Below are positions 24,680 to 34,078 of a stretch of 64,000 nt of DNA, piece by piece. The notes under the pieces were generated by a model. It saw nothing but the letters and a program-made list of their open reading frames with translations, did not search any database and was not told the origin of the DNA. This DNA is from Tribonema minus. Lineage: Eukaryota > Sar > Xanthophyceae > Tribonematales > Tribonemataceae. How positions within the stretch are numbered: position 1 is the first letter of the stretch; the number at the start of each line of letters is the position of its first letter. The stretch lies in assembly GCA_017506865.1 (NCBI GenBank), contig JAFCMP010000539.1:62001-126000 (forward strand). The letters are read 5' to 3'. Both the position numbers and the translations under genes were made by a program.

Positions 24680-24765
24680 AAATACGGTGTATACGGCCCG
24701 CCACGTCATATCTACTGTATATACTACGTATATACGTATTTGCCGTATATATACGGTCTACGTAT
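24680..24765. promoter_or_regulatory. hAT subterminal repeat cluster, right
   Basis: Words such as TACGTATATACGTATT and CCGTATATATACGG lie inside the right terminal repeat and mirror the left cluster. They are also upstream of the transposase ATG, so they could overlap its promoter. Confidence 0.55.
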
Positions 24766-24777
24766 GGCACAACCCTA

Positions 24778-24785
24778 GTCAGTAA
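24778..24785. repeat. hAT target site duplication, right copy
   Basis: GTCAGTAA, identical to 22119-22126. Confidence 0.93.
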
Positions 24786-24888
24786 CGGCAGCCACTGCCT
24801 ATTGCAGGCTCAGACGGCACCCCTGCACACCATGCAACGTTGCTGAGTGCAAAAGTGCATGCACGCATCACTCTGGCCCTTGCTGCAT

Positions 24889-24900
24889 CATACTAGTATG
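24889..24900. repeat. 12-bp palindrome CATACTAGTATG
   Basis: A perfect ACTAGT-centred palindrome just upstream of the recombinase exon. Similar palindromes lie at 28469-28480 and 52308-52321, with imperfect ones near 19871 and 55478. No function is shown. Confidence 0.6.
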
Positions 24901-24921
24901 CATTAATTGTGTCCATTGCAG

Positions 24922-26595
24922 CTGCTTCACAGATGCAGCGAGGGCATGTTCAGCGCGCCGGCAATATTTTCTTGGCCAGATGATGACACCAATACGATGG
25001 CAGCGCTCATGCCAGCATTCCCCAAGCACCCTCAAGGTTGTGCAAGTCTGTTGGCATATGTTCGCAAGAGGGTTGAGGACGGGCTCAGGCCCAGTGATAA
25101 GGGCGCCATGCACAAGGCTATAGAGGAATGGTATACCAGCCAGTGTATCGCATACGACAAGTACAATGCCTTTATTGCAGAAGGCAACACTGCCGCTGCA
25201 AAGTTGCTCAAGGCATGCAATGGAGGCTGCATCATGAAGTACACTACGCTTGCCAATGTCATTTATTTGACAAGAGATGCCCTGGTTGTTGGTGACCCTC
25301 TGGTTGAACACTTTGCGTGCCCCGTTGCCACAACAGCCAAGAAAGCTGCAGATAAGGATAGCCTTGAGGCCAAGAGGCGGATCGGCAGGTACTGTCACAG
25401 CGACCTTCACAGCGCTGTAGAGTGGACTGTGGCAGCACTAGCTGCCCCGCAACTGGTCGCACCTGACCTGCTCGTGGTGGCTCTCATGATCATCACTGGA
25501 CGCCGTCACAAGGAGATCGTTTGCCCTGGCCACCAGTGGGCGCAGGTTGGCACGCGTCGGCTGCAGGCGAATCTCTGCACCAAAGGAAGCGCATTCAACA
25601 AGTCATGCAAAGGAGAAGTCAAAGAGGCAGATTCTATTGATGGCGTCGGGAGGGCAGAGTTTGGGCTTCTTGATATAAGTGAACATGTGGCGGAGAAGTT
25701 CGTGGTCCTCAGAGCACTCCGCAAAGCACTGTACCGAATAAATGCTGACGTGGTTCTGAAAGCACTGAAGGTCGTGCGGTTCGCTGTGAAAGGGAGTACT
25801 GACATCGAACGCCAGAATGCACGAGATAGGTCTGTCCGCGCTCTGTTGAAAGTTGAGCCATTAGCCGACCTCTTCAAGGGGTACAAGGCACACTTTGATC
25901 TTCGAAATTTGGGCGTGCACTTGTTCAGGTCTGTGTACCAGAAGGTCATGACCCTTGGTACAGACGACCAGACTGTAGCAACAGCAGCTGCGCTCAATCA
26001 TGCGCCTGTGGACCATCCAGCCACGAATTACAATCACCTGGGCGTGGTGTTTGACATTGCGGATCACGAGGACAGGCCGCAGTGCAGCACAAGTCCGCAG
26101 TCGAATAAAGTCTCCAATGAAGTCCAGCAGACATCAGAACCAGGCTTCACAGGCAACAATGAGAATGTTCCCATATCAAACAGTGACGAATGCGGATACG
26201 GTGCGCATCCACCCCAAAAGGACTCAGCCGCGGCTGCAGCAGCTGACTGCTCAGCACTGCTGGAAGCTGTCTCAGATGCTGGAGAGGACATGTCGTACAC
26301 GCCGTTACAAGATCCCATGTCGGCAGCAACACCTCAAAAGGGGCGCAAGCGCTCTCCACTGAAGGTGACAGAACACACCAAGCAGTGTCTTGAAACCCTT
26401 GCAGACACAAGTGGTGGCCCGATGATCATTGAAACAGCCGTGACAGCCAATGATGCTGACATACGACCTGCTGCACGTGATGCATGCACTCCCTCAAAAC
26501 GCCAGAAGATAATGTCAGTTGTAGACGGATTGGTCAGTGCTGGGTTTGATGTTGATACACGTCTCGACATACTGGCCAAGCTGCTCAGCACATGA
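24922..26595 (+). CDS. Telomere-resolvase-like tyrosine recombinase 1
   Basis: The frame stays open from 24907 to TGA at 26595 (562 codons counted from a non-ATG codon). The first ATG is 24946, but an acceptor at 24921 suggests an internal exon start. Counting from 24907, the catalytic pattern is R199/R200 in MIITGRRHKEI, a candidate lysine at K226 (LCTKGS), H338-x2-R341 (VHLFRSVYQK), H365 in AALNHAPVDH and Y375 in ATNYNHLGVVF. The 10-residue H-to-Y spacing and the TGRR box resemble protelomerase (ResT/TelK) domains more than phage lambda-type integrases. The ~180-aa C-terminal tail is low complexity with basic patches (KRSPLK, PSKRQK) that could be nuclear localisation signals. It would cut and rejoin DNA through a tyrosine link. 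Tyrosine recombinase is well supported; the telomere-resolvase subgroup is an inference. Confidence 0.7.
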   Translation: MLHRCSEGMFSAPAIFSWPDDDTNTMAALMPAFPKHPQGCASLLAYVRKRVEDGLRPSDKGAMHKAIEEWYTSQCIAYDKYNAFIAEGNTAAAKLLKACNGGCIMKYTTLANVIYLTRDALVVGDPLVEHFACPVATTAKKAADKDSLEAKRRIGRYCHSDLHSAVEWTVAALAAPQLVAPDLLVVALMIITGRRHKEIVCPGHQWAQVGTRRLQANLCTKGSAFNKSCKGEVKEADSIDGVGRAEFGLLDISEHVAEKFVVLRALRKALYRINADVVLKALKVVRFAVKGSTDIERQNARDRSVRALLKVEPLADLFKGYKAHFDLRNLGVHLFRSVYQKVMTLGTDDQTVATAAALNHAPVDHPATNYNHLGVVFDIADHEDRPQCSTSPQSNKVSNEVQQTSEPGFTGNNENVPISNSDECGYGAHPPQKDSAAAAAADCSALLEAVSDAGEDMSYTPLQDPMSAATPQKGRKRSPLKVTEHTKQCLETLADTSGGPMIIETAVTANDADIRPAARDACTPSKRQKIMSVVDGLVSAGFDVDTRLDILAKLLST

Positions 26596-26599
26596 AGTG

Positions 26600-27015
26600 C
26601 TTCCAATATACACCACTGATATATGCTGCTCACATCTTGCTAACGCCGCTGCCACTGCCAGTGATGCTGCATCCCTTGCTGACGCCACCAAGGGACTCAA
26701 TAAGGCATCGAACCATTGATAGATTTTTCGTTGAAAAGGCACAATGCGATCATGTGCACCTATATGATGTACACGTGTAGTATCAAACAAACTACCACAA
26801 TTGTAAACTCTAGGTGCATCAGGCAGTCGGAGGCTGACAATTCGTTGGCACGGGGGCACATTGCCAACAGCACCATGTACATACTGAGTTGACATCATCA
26901 GCCGTTTGTTTCCTTCTGTTGGTGCCCGTCTGCCTCATTTTCTACTTACTGAGTAGGCATGATTAGCCTTCTGTTTCATAATATTGGTGCCCATCTGCCT
27001 AACGCTCTTCACGAG
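26600..27015. other. Spacer between convergent recombinase genes
   Basis: No gene is recognised. A ~60-bp imperfect repeat (TACTGAGT, ATTAGCC/CATCAGCC, GTTTC, TTGGTGCCC-TCTGCCT) occurs near 26880-26935 and 26945-27000. The flanking recombinase genes point toward each other. Confidence 0.4.
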
Positions 27016-27019
27016 TGTG

Positions 27020-28258
27020 TTACTTTCCTGTGTGCTGCTGAAGCACACAGTACTGCTCTACTTTGTCCAAAAACGCAGAGCGGCTGGCAATGCATGCTCT
27101 AGGCATGCATTTGAGCAACCATGCCTTTAGCTGTTGTGGCATAGTGCTTTGTGGCGGTCCCTGTGCTGTACACTGTAGTGCGCTCCTTCTGCAATACAGA
27201 TTGTACGTCAGTGCTGCAAACAGCGCTCTCAAATCACTGAAAACATGAAACGTACCCACAAGCATCTTGACTGCTGCATTGGCGCTTTTGCTATGGCTGC
27301 GGTTTATCTGGCGGTCTGTCATGGCTGATGCTGCTGGTTTCATGTGCCTCAGCCTCTGCAACCCTGCCAGAAAGGTGTTGGGATCACAGAGGAGGGGTAT
27401 TTCAATAGACTGAAGCAATATACAGTGGCGATATGTTCCATGAGAGTTGCACAAAGTAAAAGCTCCTGTGCCCAGCAGTTCTGCTAAGCTCCTGCCTGAC
27501 ATAAAAGCTAGGGCACATGCAAGTTCGAAAGCCTTGGGGTGGGGGGAATGCACAACCTGCAGCATGGTAGTGGTTACATACTGTACATGCGAGGGCTGTG
27601 GTGAGGTACGTACCTTTACACTTGAAGGGAGCACTGGCATCACAGCGGCACCTGATGCTGATTCTGTAAGCACAGTTGAAGCAGGTACCACAGCTGCTAC
27701 TATTGCTGCTGGTCCGGGTGCAGTTGGCTCAGCGTCTGATGTAGTCCTCACGGCAGCAGCAGCAGCGGCGGCCATCGCCTTGTGCTCGGTTTCTTGGAAA
27801 TATCTTGGTGCTTCAAGCTCCAATGCTTGCTTGCATACTCTTAGAGCTTGTGCTGCCGTGAAAGCTATGCACGCCTGCAGCAGAGGCAAGTGGGGGTGTT
27901 GAGATACACTTCCTGCATGTGCAACATGCCCGCACAAGTTGTTCAATCGGCTGGAGGTGAACTTTTCATTTGCACACGCTGGCGAAGCCCATGTGCACCT
28001 ATACAGGTCAGGTACCTTGGGCAAAATGCTGGGGCAAAGCTGTGTATCGATGTCCGCTTGCCTAGAACGGCGCTTGTGACTTCTTGGGTATGATGCCGCA
28101 CCTCTAAGAGTTAAATCCAGAGCTGGCTGCCTCCTAGTGGTCATGATGCTGAACATGGCCTTATCCGGACAACTGGATACACTGGTGTCAATATATTTGT
28201 TTAACAGTTGTTGCCGATCACCATGGCATAAGGTCTGCGCCTGTGCAGTTATAAGCAC
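27020..28258 (-). CDS. Telomere-resolvase-like tyrosine recombinase 2, C-terminus incomplete
   Basis: A minus-strand frame of 412 codons from 28258, where the first codon is GTG; the first ATG is at 28156 (MFSIMTTRR). Residues 240-350 carry a recombinase-like pattern: R256 in FMSGRSLAEL, then IPLLCDPNTFLAGLQRLR, NRSHSKSANAAVKML and SDLRALFAALTYNLY with R344 as the second catalytic arginine. The order and spacing match the core of recombinase 1 and telomere-resolvase-like proteins. No clear LGH-type histidine or terminal catalytic tyrosine follows; the last ~60 residues look unrelated, so the gene is either truncated or continues through an unseen splice. An Ala-rich linker lies at about 160-205. 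It is convergent with recombinase 1 and may be its partner or a degenerate relative. Confidence 0.5.
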   Translation of the reverse strand: MLITAQAQTLCHGDRQQLLNKYIDTSVSSCPDKAMFSIMTTRRQPALDLTLRGAASYPRSHKRRSRQADIDTQLCPSILPKVPDLYRCTWASPACANEKFTSSRLNNLCGHVAHAGSVSQHPHLPLLQACIAFTAAQALRVCKQALELEAPRYFQETEHKAMAAAAAAAVRTTSDAEPTAPGPAAIVAAVVPASTVLTESASGAAVMPVLPSSVKVRTSPQPSHVQYVTTTMLQVVHSPHPKAFELACALAFMSGRSLAELLGTGAFTLCNSHGTYRHCILLQSIEIPLLCDPNTFLAGLQRLRHMKPAASAMTDRQINRSHSKSANAAVKMLVGTFHVFSDLRALFAALTYNLYCRRSALQCTAQGPPQSTMPQQLKAWLLKCMPRACIASRSAFLDKVEQYCVLQQHTGK

Positions 28259-28875
28259 TGCACTTTACAAGCACAAGTTCATGAGTCGGTTCCGACTGCA
28301 CCGCGGTGTGAATCCGAAGAGGCGTTGGCGTCACACGCCGTTGTGTACGCAACGATATGTTGCTGAAGTTATTTCATCCAATCGCTTTGCTGCAGTCAAC
28401 CCACACCCTTTTCAGGTCGAGTGCAATGGCGGATCTTGATAAAAAGCAAGTCAGTCTTACTACAGTACACTACTAGTAGTTGTTATTTTTGCATATCGTC
28501 AAGAGGTGTCCAGCGCAACCAATGCAAACGGCTATACGTAATGCGACACTACTTTAAATGAACAGTATAAATACTATTCTGGCATTTTGATATAAATCAT
28601 CCAGAAAACATGTTTTCCCTAGGCAGGCTGAAGTTTTATTCAAACAAATAAGGTCATCATTGCAGCCAGCGCCATGACCTGAGTCCAGGATACTGCTTGT
28701 GATGCTCTTCCTACAGCGGCAAGGTGGTATATGATATAGCATCAAAAGTTAGTCTTAGGGATCTAGTTGACGTGCTGCTTCAAAAGTTTTTTTTATGTCA
28801 ATGATGTTGGTGGTCAAGCAGGCGTTAACCACGGCTGCCCCCATCAGCAACGCAAGACATCTGCATCACTCGCTG
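28259..28875. other. Spacer with ACTAGT palindrome
   Basis: No gene is recognised. ACTACTAGTAGT, a perfect 12-bp palindrome, lies at 28469-28480, about 210 bp beyond the 5' side of recombinase 2. It could mark the right boundary of the recombinase-bearing element, but nothing else supports that. Confidence 0.35.
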
Positions 28876-28877
28876 AA

Positions 28878-29150
28878 TCATGCCGCTGCTCTGTTCGCCT
28901 CGGCGTACCAGTTGAAGATCTGCTGCAGACTGTCATCGTCGAGGACCTGCTTGCGGCAGCTGTGCACAGAATTAGACACGCTCTCACTCATGGCGGCCGT
29001 TGTGGCAAACACATCCCCCCAGCCAAACTTGATCTGGCAAGCTTTTCTGATGCTGCCCCCTTCTGTAGTTCTCTCGCCCTTCTCTACCTCGGCACGCACT
29101 TCTTCCCAGGTGTAGCCGCTGCCTCGCAGTGCTGTGTGTGCTAGTCTGGG
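28878..29150 (-). CDS. Possible exon of an unrecognised protein
   Basis: A minus-strand frame beginning after an acceptor-like CCCAG near 29148 reads LRGSGYTWEEVRAEVEKGER, then IRKACQIKFGWGDVF and SCRKQVLDDDSLQQIFNWYA. It ends at TAA-type stop sequence by 28878. The composition and alternating charge look like a real folded domain and are better than the overlapping plus frames. No ATG start is obvious, so it could be an internal exon or a gene fragment. I do not recognise the family. Confidence 0.3.
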   Translation of the reverse strand, partial: PRLAHTALRGSGYTWEEVRAEVEKGERTTEGGSIRKACQIKFGWGDVFATTAAMSESVSNSVHSCRKQVLDDDSLQQIFNWYAEANRAAA

Positions 29151-30330
29151 ATGACTTGTGAGGGGTCTTCTTCACATCATCGGGATGCTCTCCCCCAGGT
29201 GAGAAGTCCCCGAGTTCACAGAACCTGAACCTCAAACTCATGATAAAAGTAGCCAAGCCACAACACGCAACAACCCAAAAGCATCTGCGCCCTCACACCA
29301 ATCTGCACCCGTACGCCAATTCAACTCGCAAGCACTCGCAACCTGCACGTGCCCGGACCCCGCGCACCGGCAACCTGCAAGCACCTGCAAGTACACTCAA
29401 CCTAGCAGGCGTAGCAGTAGCACTAATAAGCAGAGGCGGCACACTACTGAAATATCCTTCACGCCTGAAAAAGTACCAGGCATTGAATAGCTAGTGATAG
29501 TGCTGTTTGATGAGTCGTTTCACATTGTTGAGGAGCAGGATGCAGCTTGAGAGCAGCTGAGATCACTGAGAGCGGCCGGAGGGACCAACAAGGAGAAAAA
29601 TGTTATTGGCGGGTGTCTCGTGCGCAACCGAGCGTTAGCTAGCGCGTGCCGGGCACATGCCGCCTACTCACAGGGGTTGGTTTTGAGTTATGTACGAGTT
29701 ATGTATGTTTGTGCGCGATGAAGCTTGAGGACAAACTTTCTTGTGGAACACTAAGAGACCTTCTGACGCCGAGAAGGCAGGCGGGTACACAGCACCAACA
29801 GCAGGTTGTTGACTAGATGCAGGCAAGGTTGTAGTGTTGAGGGAACTGGCCAACGCAACAGCAGCAGTTCCGATTGCGAAAGCAACAGCGGCAGTTTCGG
29901 CGGCGGGATGTGTGTTCAACCAAACGTTACATATGCACGCAAGGCCTGCGCTTGCATCTGAATCCTGCCTTACACTGGCGAGCATCTGCTCAGAGCAGGG
30001 TTTCAGCAATCTCTGCATTAAATGCAGAGTGCGAAGCCTGCTTGCCTGCCAAAGCCGGTAGGCGACCCTCAGAAGTACCGAAACATGCACACATGCCACA
30101 AGACACACGATGCATGTTTGCAGATGGGGATACGCGCAATGCGTGATATATTGCATGGACAAACTTCAAAGTTGTGATCAGAACTGTCTGTGCAGTCACC
30201 ACTTGTTGACAACCACATTGTATTTAATCTCTCGTGCATGGGCTTGCAGCTGAACAAAGAGTTTGTCAATGGATACCTCGAGGTTACTTTTCTACTACCA
30301 GCATGAGGCAACACGCCTGCGCGCCTTTGA
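29150..30330. other. Non-coding stretch with a satellite-like relic
   Basis: The stretch has low-complexity ACGC-rich text near 29250-29400 and no convincing gene. At about 29965-30060, TTACACTGGCGAGCA, TGCTCAGAGCAGG, TTCAGCAAT and GCCTGCTTGCCTGCC follow in the order seen in the 509-bp satellite. This is probably a diverged single copy of that repeat. Confidence 0.4.
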
Positions 30331-30333
30331 AAA

Positions 30334-32190
30334 CTATCTGCTGGCGCTCAAGCTTCTGACACGCACAGTGTATCTGCTGCAAGTTTCTAGCAACTGCCGC
30401 AACGCCTTTACCCTCTCATCTTGCGCGCTCACGCGGTCCGTAAGCTCTGACACCTCCTCTTGCACGCTGTGCTTCAAGGTTTCGACCTCCTCGCACAAGG
30501 ACTCAAACTTTGTACCCAGCTGCTCTCTGCACTCACCAAGTCTTGCACCACCGAGTGGCGCCTGCTGACAGCTGCCTCCTTGTCCCGCTGCAGCTCGCTC
30601 AAAGAGCACCTCTCTGCCGCTATCGCCCGCCGCATCTCCGCCACCGACCCCTGCAGCTCCGTATGCTGGCGCTCGCACTGCGCACGGTGCTGCAAGTATG
30701 TCGCGTCCACGCTGCGATGCCGGAGCTGCTGCTGCTCCACCCGCTGCTGCAGTCGCTGCGTGTCCTGCAGAGCCGAGCCCTGCATGATCTCTCTAGACGC
30801 GTGCTGACCGGTGCGGCCCCGTCGGCTTGCTGCAGCTGCTGCAGCGCTTGCCATGCTTGCATCGGCGCACCTGGCACGATGTGCTCCAGATACTCCGCAA
30901 TAGCGCGCAATACCGTCGGCGTTCGCGGACTGGCACGCCGCGCAACTGCGCGTTGGGAGAGCTGGCTCACAAGCTTATCGTTGAGGATATGCTGATACCC
31001 TGGCTGAATGTGTTGGAGGGCATGAAGAAATTAGTGGCTAGCGGCCACAGAGTGCGCAATCCATTGGATGTCGACACCGCATAGTCGCGCGGGCCGACGT
31101 TGTGGATCTGGTTTTTATAGACCAAGTGCCGTGGTGTGGTGCGCATGTCGAAGCAAGGCACGTGAACACTGCTCAGCACCTTGCCGAGGTCGTCAAGAAA
31201 CGAAGTCAACGCGTCAAAGGTGGGCTTGTTGTGAGTCTTGATGAAGAGGACGAAGTGCGGCGCTCGTGGCCGTTGGCGCTCCTCCATGACGATCGCCGCC
31301 GCTGCCACGACGGTGGGCAGGGCCACAGCAATGGCGCTTCGCAGGCCGGGCACGGGCCTACATTGTTGAACTCAAGCCAGATGGATTGTGCAGCGAGTCG
31401 CAGTGGTCACAAAGGTCGCTCAGGTTGCACCACCCATCCTCGTGACGTTTGACAGTGCTGGGGACAGCGTCGCCTGCGTAAAAGACTTGGGGAGGGCACA
31501 TTCGCAGTTGCGGATGAGGGGCTAGATTGTTGAGCACGTGACAGCGGTCGCGCCAGCAACAGGGGCAGTGCCAATGGACTTGAAGAGCACGTGAAAGCGG
31601 TTGCGCCGGCAACAGGCGCAGTTCCGAACGATGTGAAGAGCACGTGAAAGCGGCCGCGCCAGCAACAGGCACAGTGCCGATTTGCTTGACGAGCACGTAC
31701 AAGCGGTCACGCCAGTAACAGGCACAGTGCCCAGTTGCGCTTACCTCTCCTGTCGTGTCGTTACAAAACTCCGCTCTTTGCACATCGCCACCCACAATTC
31801 GCCCCAAGACGACATATCCCTCTCACTGCACGCGCTGGTGCCATTCCACATAGTCGAGCAGGGTGCCGTCTTCCACGGCTTTGACGACAGACGGCGTGGG
31901 TGTAGAGGGCGGTGCCACACAGGAGGTCACCGTGGTTGCTCGTGCAGAAACGGCTGGTGCGCTCGCGAAGATGACGATTTTGGGATCGAATTTGCTGTGA
32001 ATGGTGGGATCAATATGGTGATGTGCTTGGTACTGAGAGCCCCCTGCACATCCTGTGCGTGCTTCGCAAGGCTGAGCTGGTCCTCAGCTTCACAAAGACA
32101 CGCCACTGCCACATCGCCACCACTGTTAGCGTGGTGTCGATGCTTTATACCGCCTGCTGCACTAGTTGCTGAGCCTCGGCCGGGTTGCAA
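30334..32190 (-). pseudogene. Frameshifted coiled-coil protein gene with one clear intron
   Basis: Minus-strand pieces follow in a sensible order. The frame containing MWNGTSACSERDMSSWGE and KERSFVTTRQER ends at a strong donor (GAGAG|GTAAGC, exon end 31745). It rejoins in phase at 31357 after TGTAG with PVPGLRSAIAVALPTVV and APHFVLFIKTHNKPTFDAL. Near 31015 a frameshift leads to GYQHILNDKLVSQLSQRAVA and AIAEYLEHIVPG. Another leads to QRLQQRVEQQQLRH, a coiled coil. A third leads to FESLCEEVETLKHSVQEEV, ending TAG at 30334. A segment further upstream (32190-31927) reads as protein but its join is unclear. The long heptad-like C-terminal half suggests a structural or multimerising protein. Three frame changes argue for a pseudogene. 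I do not recognise the family. Confidence 0.45.
31532..31743. repeat. 53-bp tandem repeat, four copies, inside an intron
   Basis: GAGCACGTGA-AGCGG recurs at 31532, 31585, 31638 and 31691, exactly 53 bp apart, with GCGCC(A/G)GCAACAGG and CAGT(G/T)CC between. The array ends at the predicted donor of the minus-strand gene and lies wholly inside that 387-bp intron. Overlapping minus frames repeat the words RSALCLLLARPLSR and VAGATA, as expected from the repeat. Confidence 0.9.
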
Positions 32191-32219
32191 GTGGCGTCAT
32201 ACTGCAGCCTATACGCCTT

Positions 32220-32640
32220 GCCTCTAGCTCTACTGTTCATGCTGCCTGTCTGCCTAAGCAGCAGAGCAGAAACGGGCGGGCCCAACATCTTCAACTTGAC
32301 CGAGAACGGTTCTGCTCAAGCTCAACATTTGACATAATCGGCGGCACCAGGCAAGCAGCACACTGGCAGGCAGGCAGCAGCAGCAGCAGCAATTTATAGC
32401 TTCAACATTCAGAAGGTACAGCAAACGTGTAACTGAGGGCCTAGGCAGGGGCAGGGAAAGAGCCTGCACCAGGCTGTGTGCAACGACTCTGTGGGCCACG
32501 GCACTGTGTGCGTACAGGGAGAGGGAGAGAGGAGAAGGCAGCAGCCGGCGCCGGAGGTGCATCAGCTGCTGGGGGGATTCTGGGACAGCTTCTGGGACAG
32601 CTCCTTAACTAGGGCAGCGGCAGCAGTGGCACTGAGGGCG
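32220..32640. other. No recognised gene
   Basis: A CAG tract (AGGCAGCAGCAGCAGCAGCA, near 32374) and a purine-rich GGGAGAGGGAGAG run near 32518 are visible, with only short shadow frames. Confidence 0.35.
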
Positions 32641-33585
32641 GGCAACGGGCAGCGGTGAGATTGCTGGTCCATTTTCTGCGCCTCAGCAGCTGAAGGTGCA
32701 CCAGCACAGCGCCTAGGCAGCTGGTGTGAAGCAAGGACATTGCAGCACTGTACTCTCTGTACACAGGCTATCAAGCTGCTCATGAAATTTACAATATCGT
32801 ACCCAAACGGCAGGAGCGACAGCCCTCCTGTGCCTAGCTAGGCGCTAGCTGGCAAGCTGGCTTGGCTCTAAGTGTTGCCTTATGCGTGCGAGCAAAAGGC
32901 GCGTGTACGACGCTCTCCTATTCCTGTCATTGCCAACTATATTCAACCTCAAGTCTCAATTATGTCGAAGTTCAACTCTGCCATTCTCGGATCTCAATTT
33001 AGAGGAGCTGTTCGAGGTGCCCAGCAAAGAGCACAGTGCCTAGGCAGCTGGTGTGAAGCAAGCACGTTGCAGCACTGCACTCTCTTTACACAGGCCACCA
33101 AGGTGCTCATCAAGCTGCTCATGAAGACTCTACAACATCGTACATGAACGGCAGCAGCGACAGCGCTTCTGTGCCTGGCTAGGCGCCTAGGCAGCAGCTG
33201 GCAAGCTGCCTTGCCTTCAACTATTGCCTTATGCGTGCCAGCAAAAGGCGCGTGTACGACGCTCTCCTGATTTCTGTAATTGCCAATTATATTCAACTTC
33301 AAGTCTCAATTATATTGAACTTCAACTCTGCTTTCTCGAATCTCAATTTAGAGGAGCTGTTCGAGGAGCCCAGCAAAGAGCACAGCGCCTAGGCAGCCGG
33401 TTTGAAGCAAGGTCGTTGCAGCACTGAACTCGCCTTACACAGGCTACTAAGGTGCTCATCAAGCTGCTCATGAAGACTCCACAACATCGTACATGAACGG
33501 CAGGCGCGACAGCCGTCCTGTGCCTGGCTAGGCGCCTAGGCACCTGGCAAGCTGCCTTGACTTCAACTATTGCCTTATGCGTGCT
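32640..33585. repeat. Diverged ~330-350-bp satellite, three copies
   Basis: CCTAGGCAG(C)TGG recurs near 32712, 33039 and 33388. Each copy then has ACACAGGC-A-CAAG, GCTGCTCATGAA, a GGCAG-GCGACAGCC block, CTAGGCGCCTAGG, CTTATGCGTGC and GTGTACGACGCTCTCC, followed by ATTATATT-AACTTCAA-type text. The order matches the 509-bp satellite, so this is a shorter and older relative. It runs straight into the 133-bp repeats of the macrosatellite. Confidence 0.8.
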
Positions 33586-33586
33586 G

Positions 33587-33828
33587 AAACAGTTTCTGTA
33601 GCGCAAAAGCAAAACGCGCAGCGTACGACGCTCTCCCAATTTCTGTAGTTTATATTAGCCCAACTTCACCTGGATTATATTCAACTTCAATTGTGCTCAT
33701 CCCCGAATCTTTTGATCTGAAATAGTTTCTGTAGCGCAAAAGCAAAACGCGCAGCGTACGACGCTCTCCCAATTTCTGTAACTTATATTCATCAAACTTC
33801 AATTAGATTATATTCAACTTCAACAGTT
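33587..33828. repeat. 133-bp TIR-like repeats, first block, two copies
   Basis: ACGCGCAGCGTACGACG occurs at 33614 and 33747, 133 bp apart. These are the first members of the repeat that is amplified at the start of every later macrosatellite unit. Confidence 0.9.
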
Positions 33829-34078
33829 GTGAATGACTGTGGAGGGCGGGTAGCCCCGAGAGCTCTGCAGAACAGTTTCGGGCCTGCGCCCTCTCGCACC
33901 CGTTGCTTGTGCATCGCATCACTTACTGAGGGACTGTAGAGTAGGGCATGATGCACCTTTTGAACCTTGCCTAGGGACTGTGCGCTTTCTGGCCTCACAC
34001 CATATAGTCAAGCAAGTGTGAAGTGTACGACGCTCTCCCATTTTCTGTAAGGCGTAAATATTCAACTTTGTTGTATCA

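Larger units (their letters stand above)
22127..24777 (-). mobile_element. Complete autonomous hAT (Ac/Tam3) transposon, 2651 bp
   Basis: The left end begins TAGGCTTGTGCCA and the right end, read inward on the minus strand, begins TAGGGTTGTGCCA. These are 13-bp terminal inverted repeats with one mismatch. Identical 8-bp GTCAGTAA copies flank the element. Subterminal regions on both sides (about 22160-22215 and 24680-24765) are rich in TATACGTATA/CCGTATATACGG words, as expected for transposase-binding sites. One two-exon transposase gene on the minus strand fills the inside and is markedly more GC-rich than the flanks. Intact ends, intact ORF and perfect target duplications suggest recent mobility. 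Confidence 0.93.
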
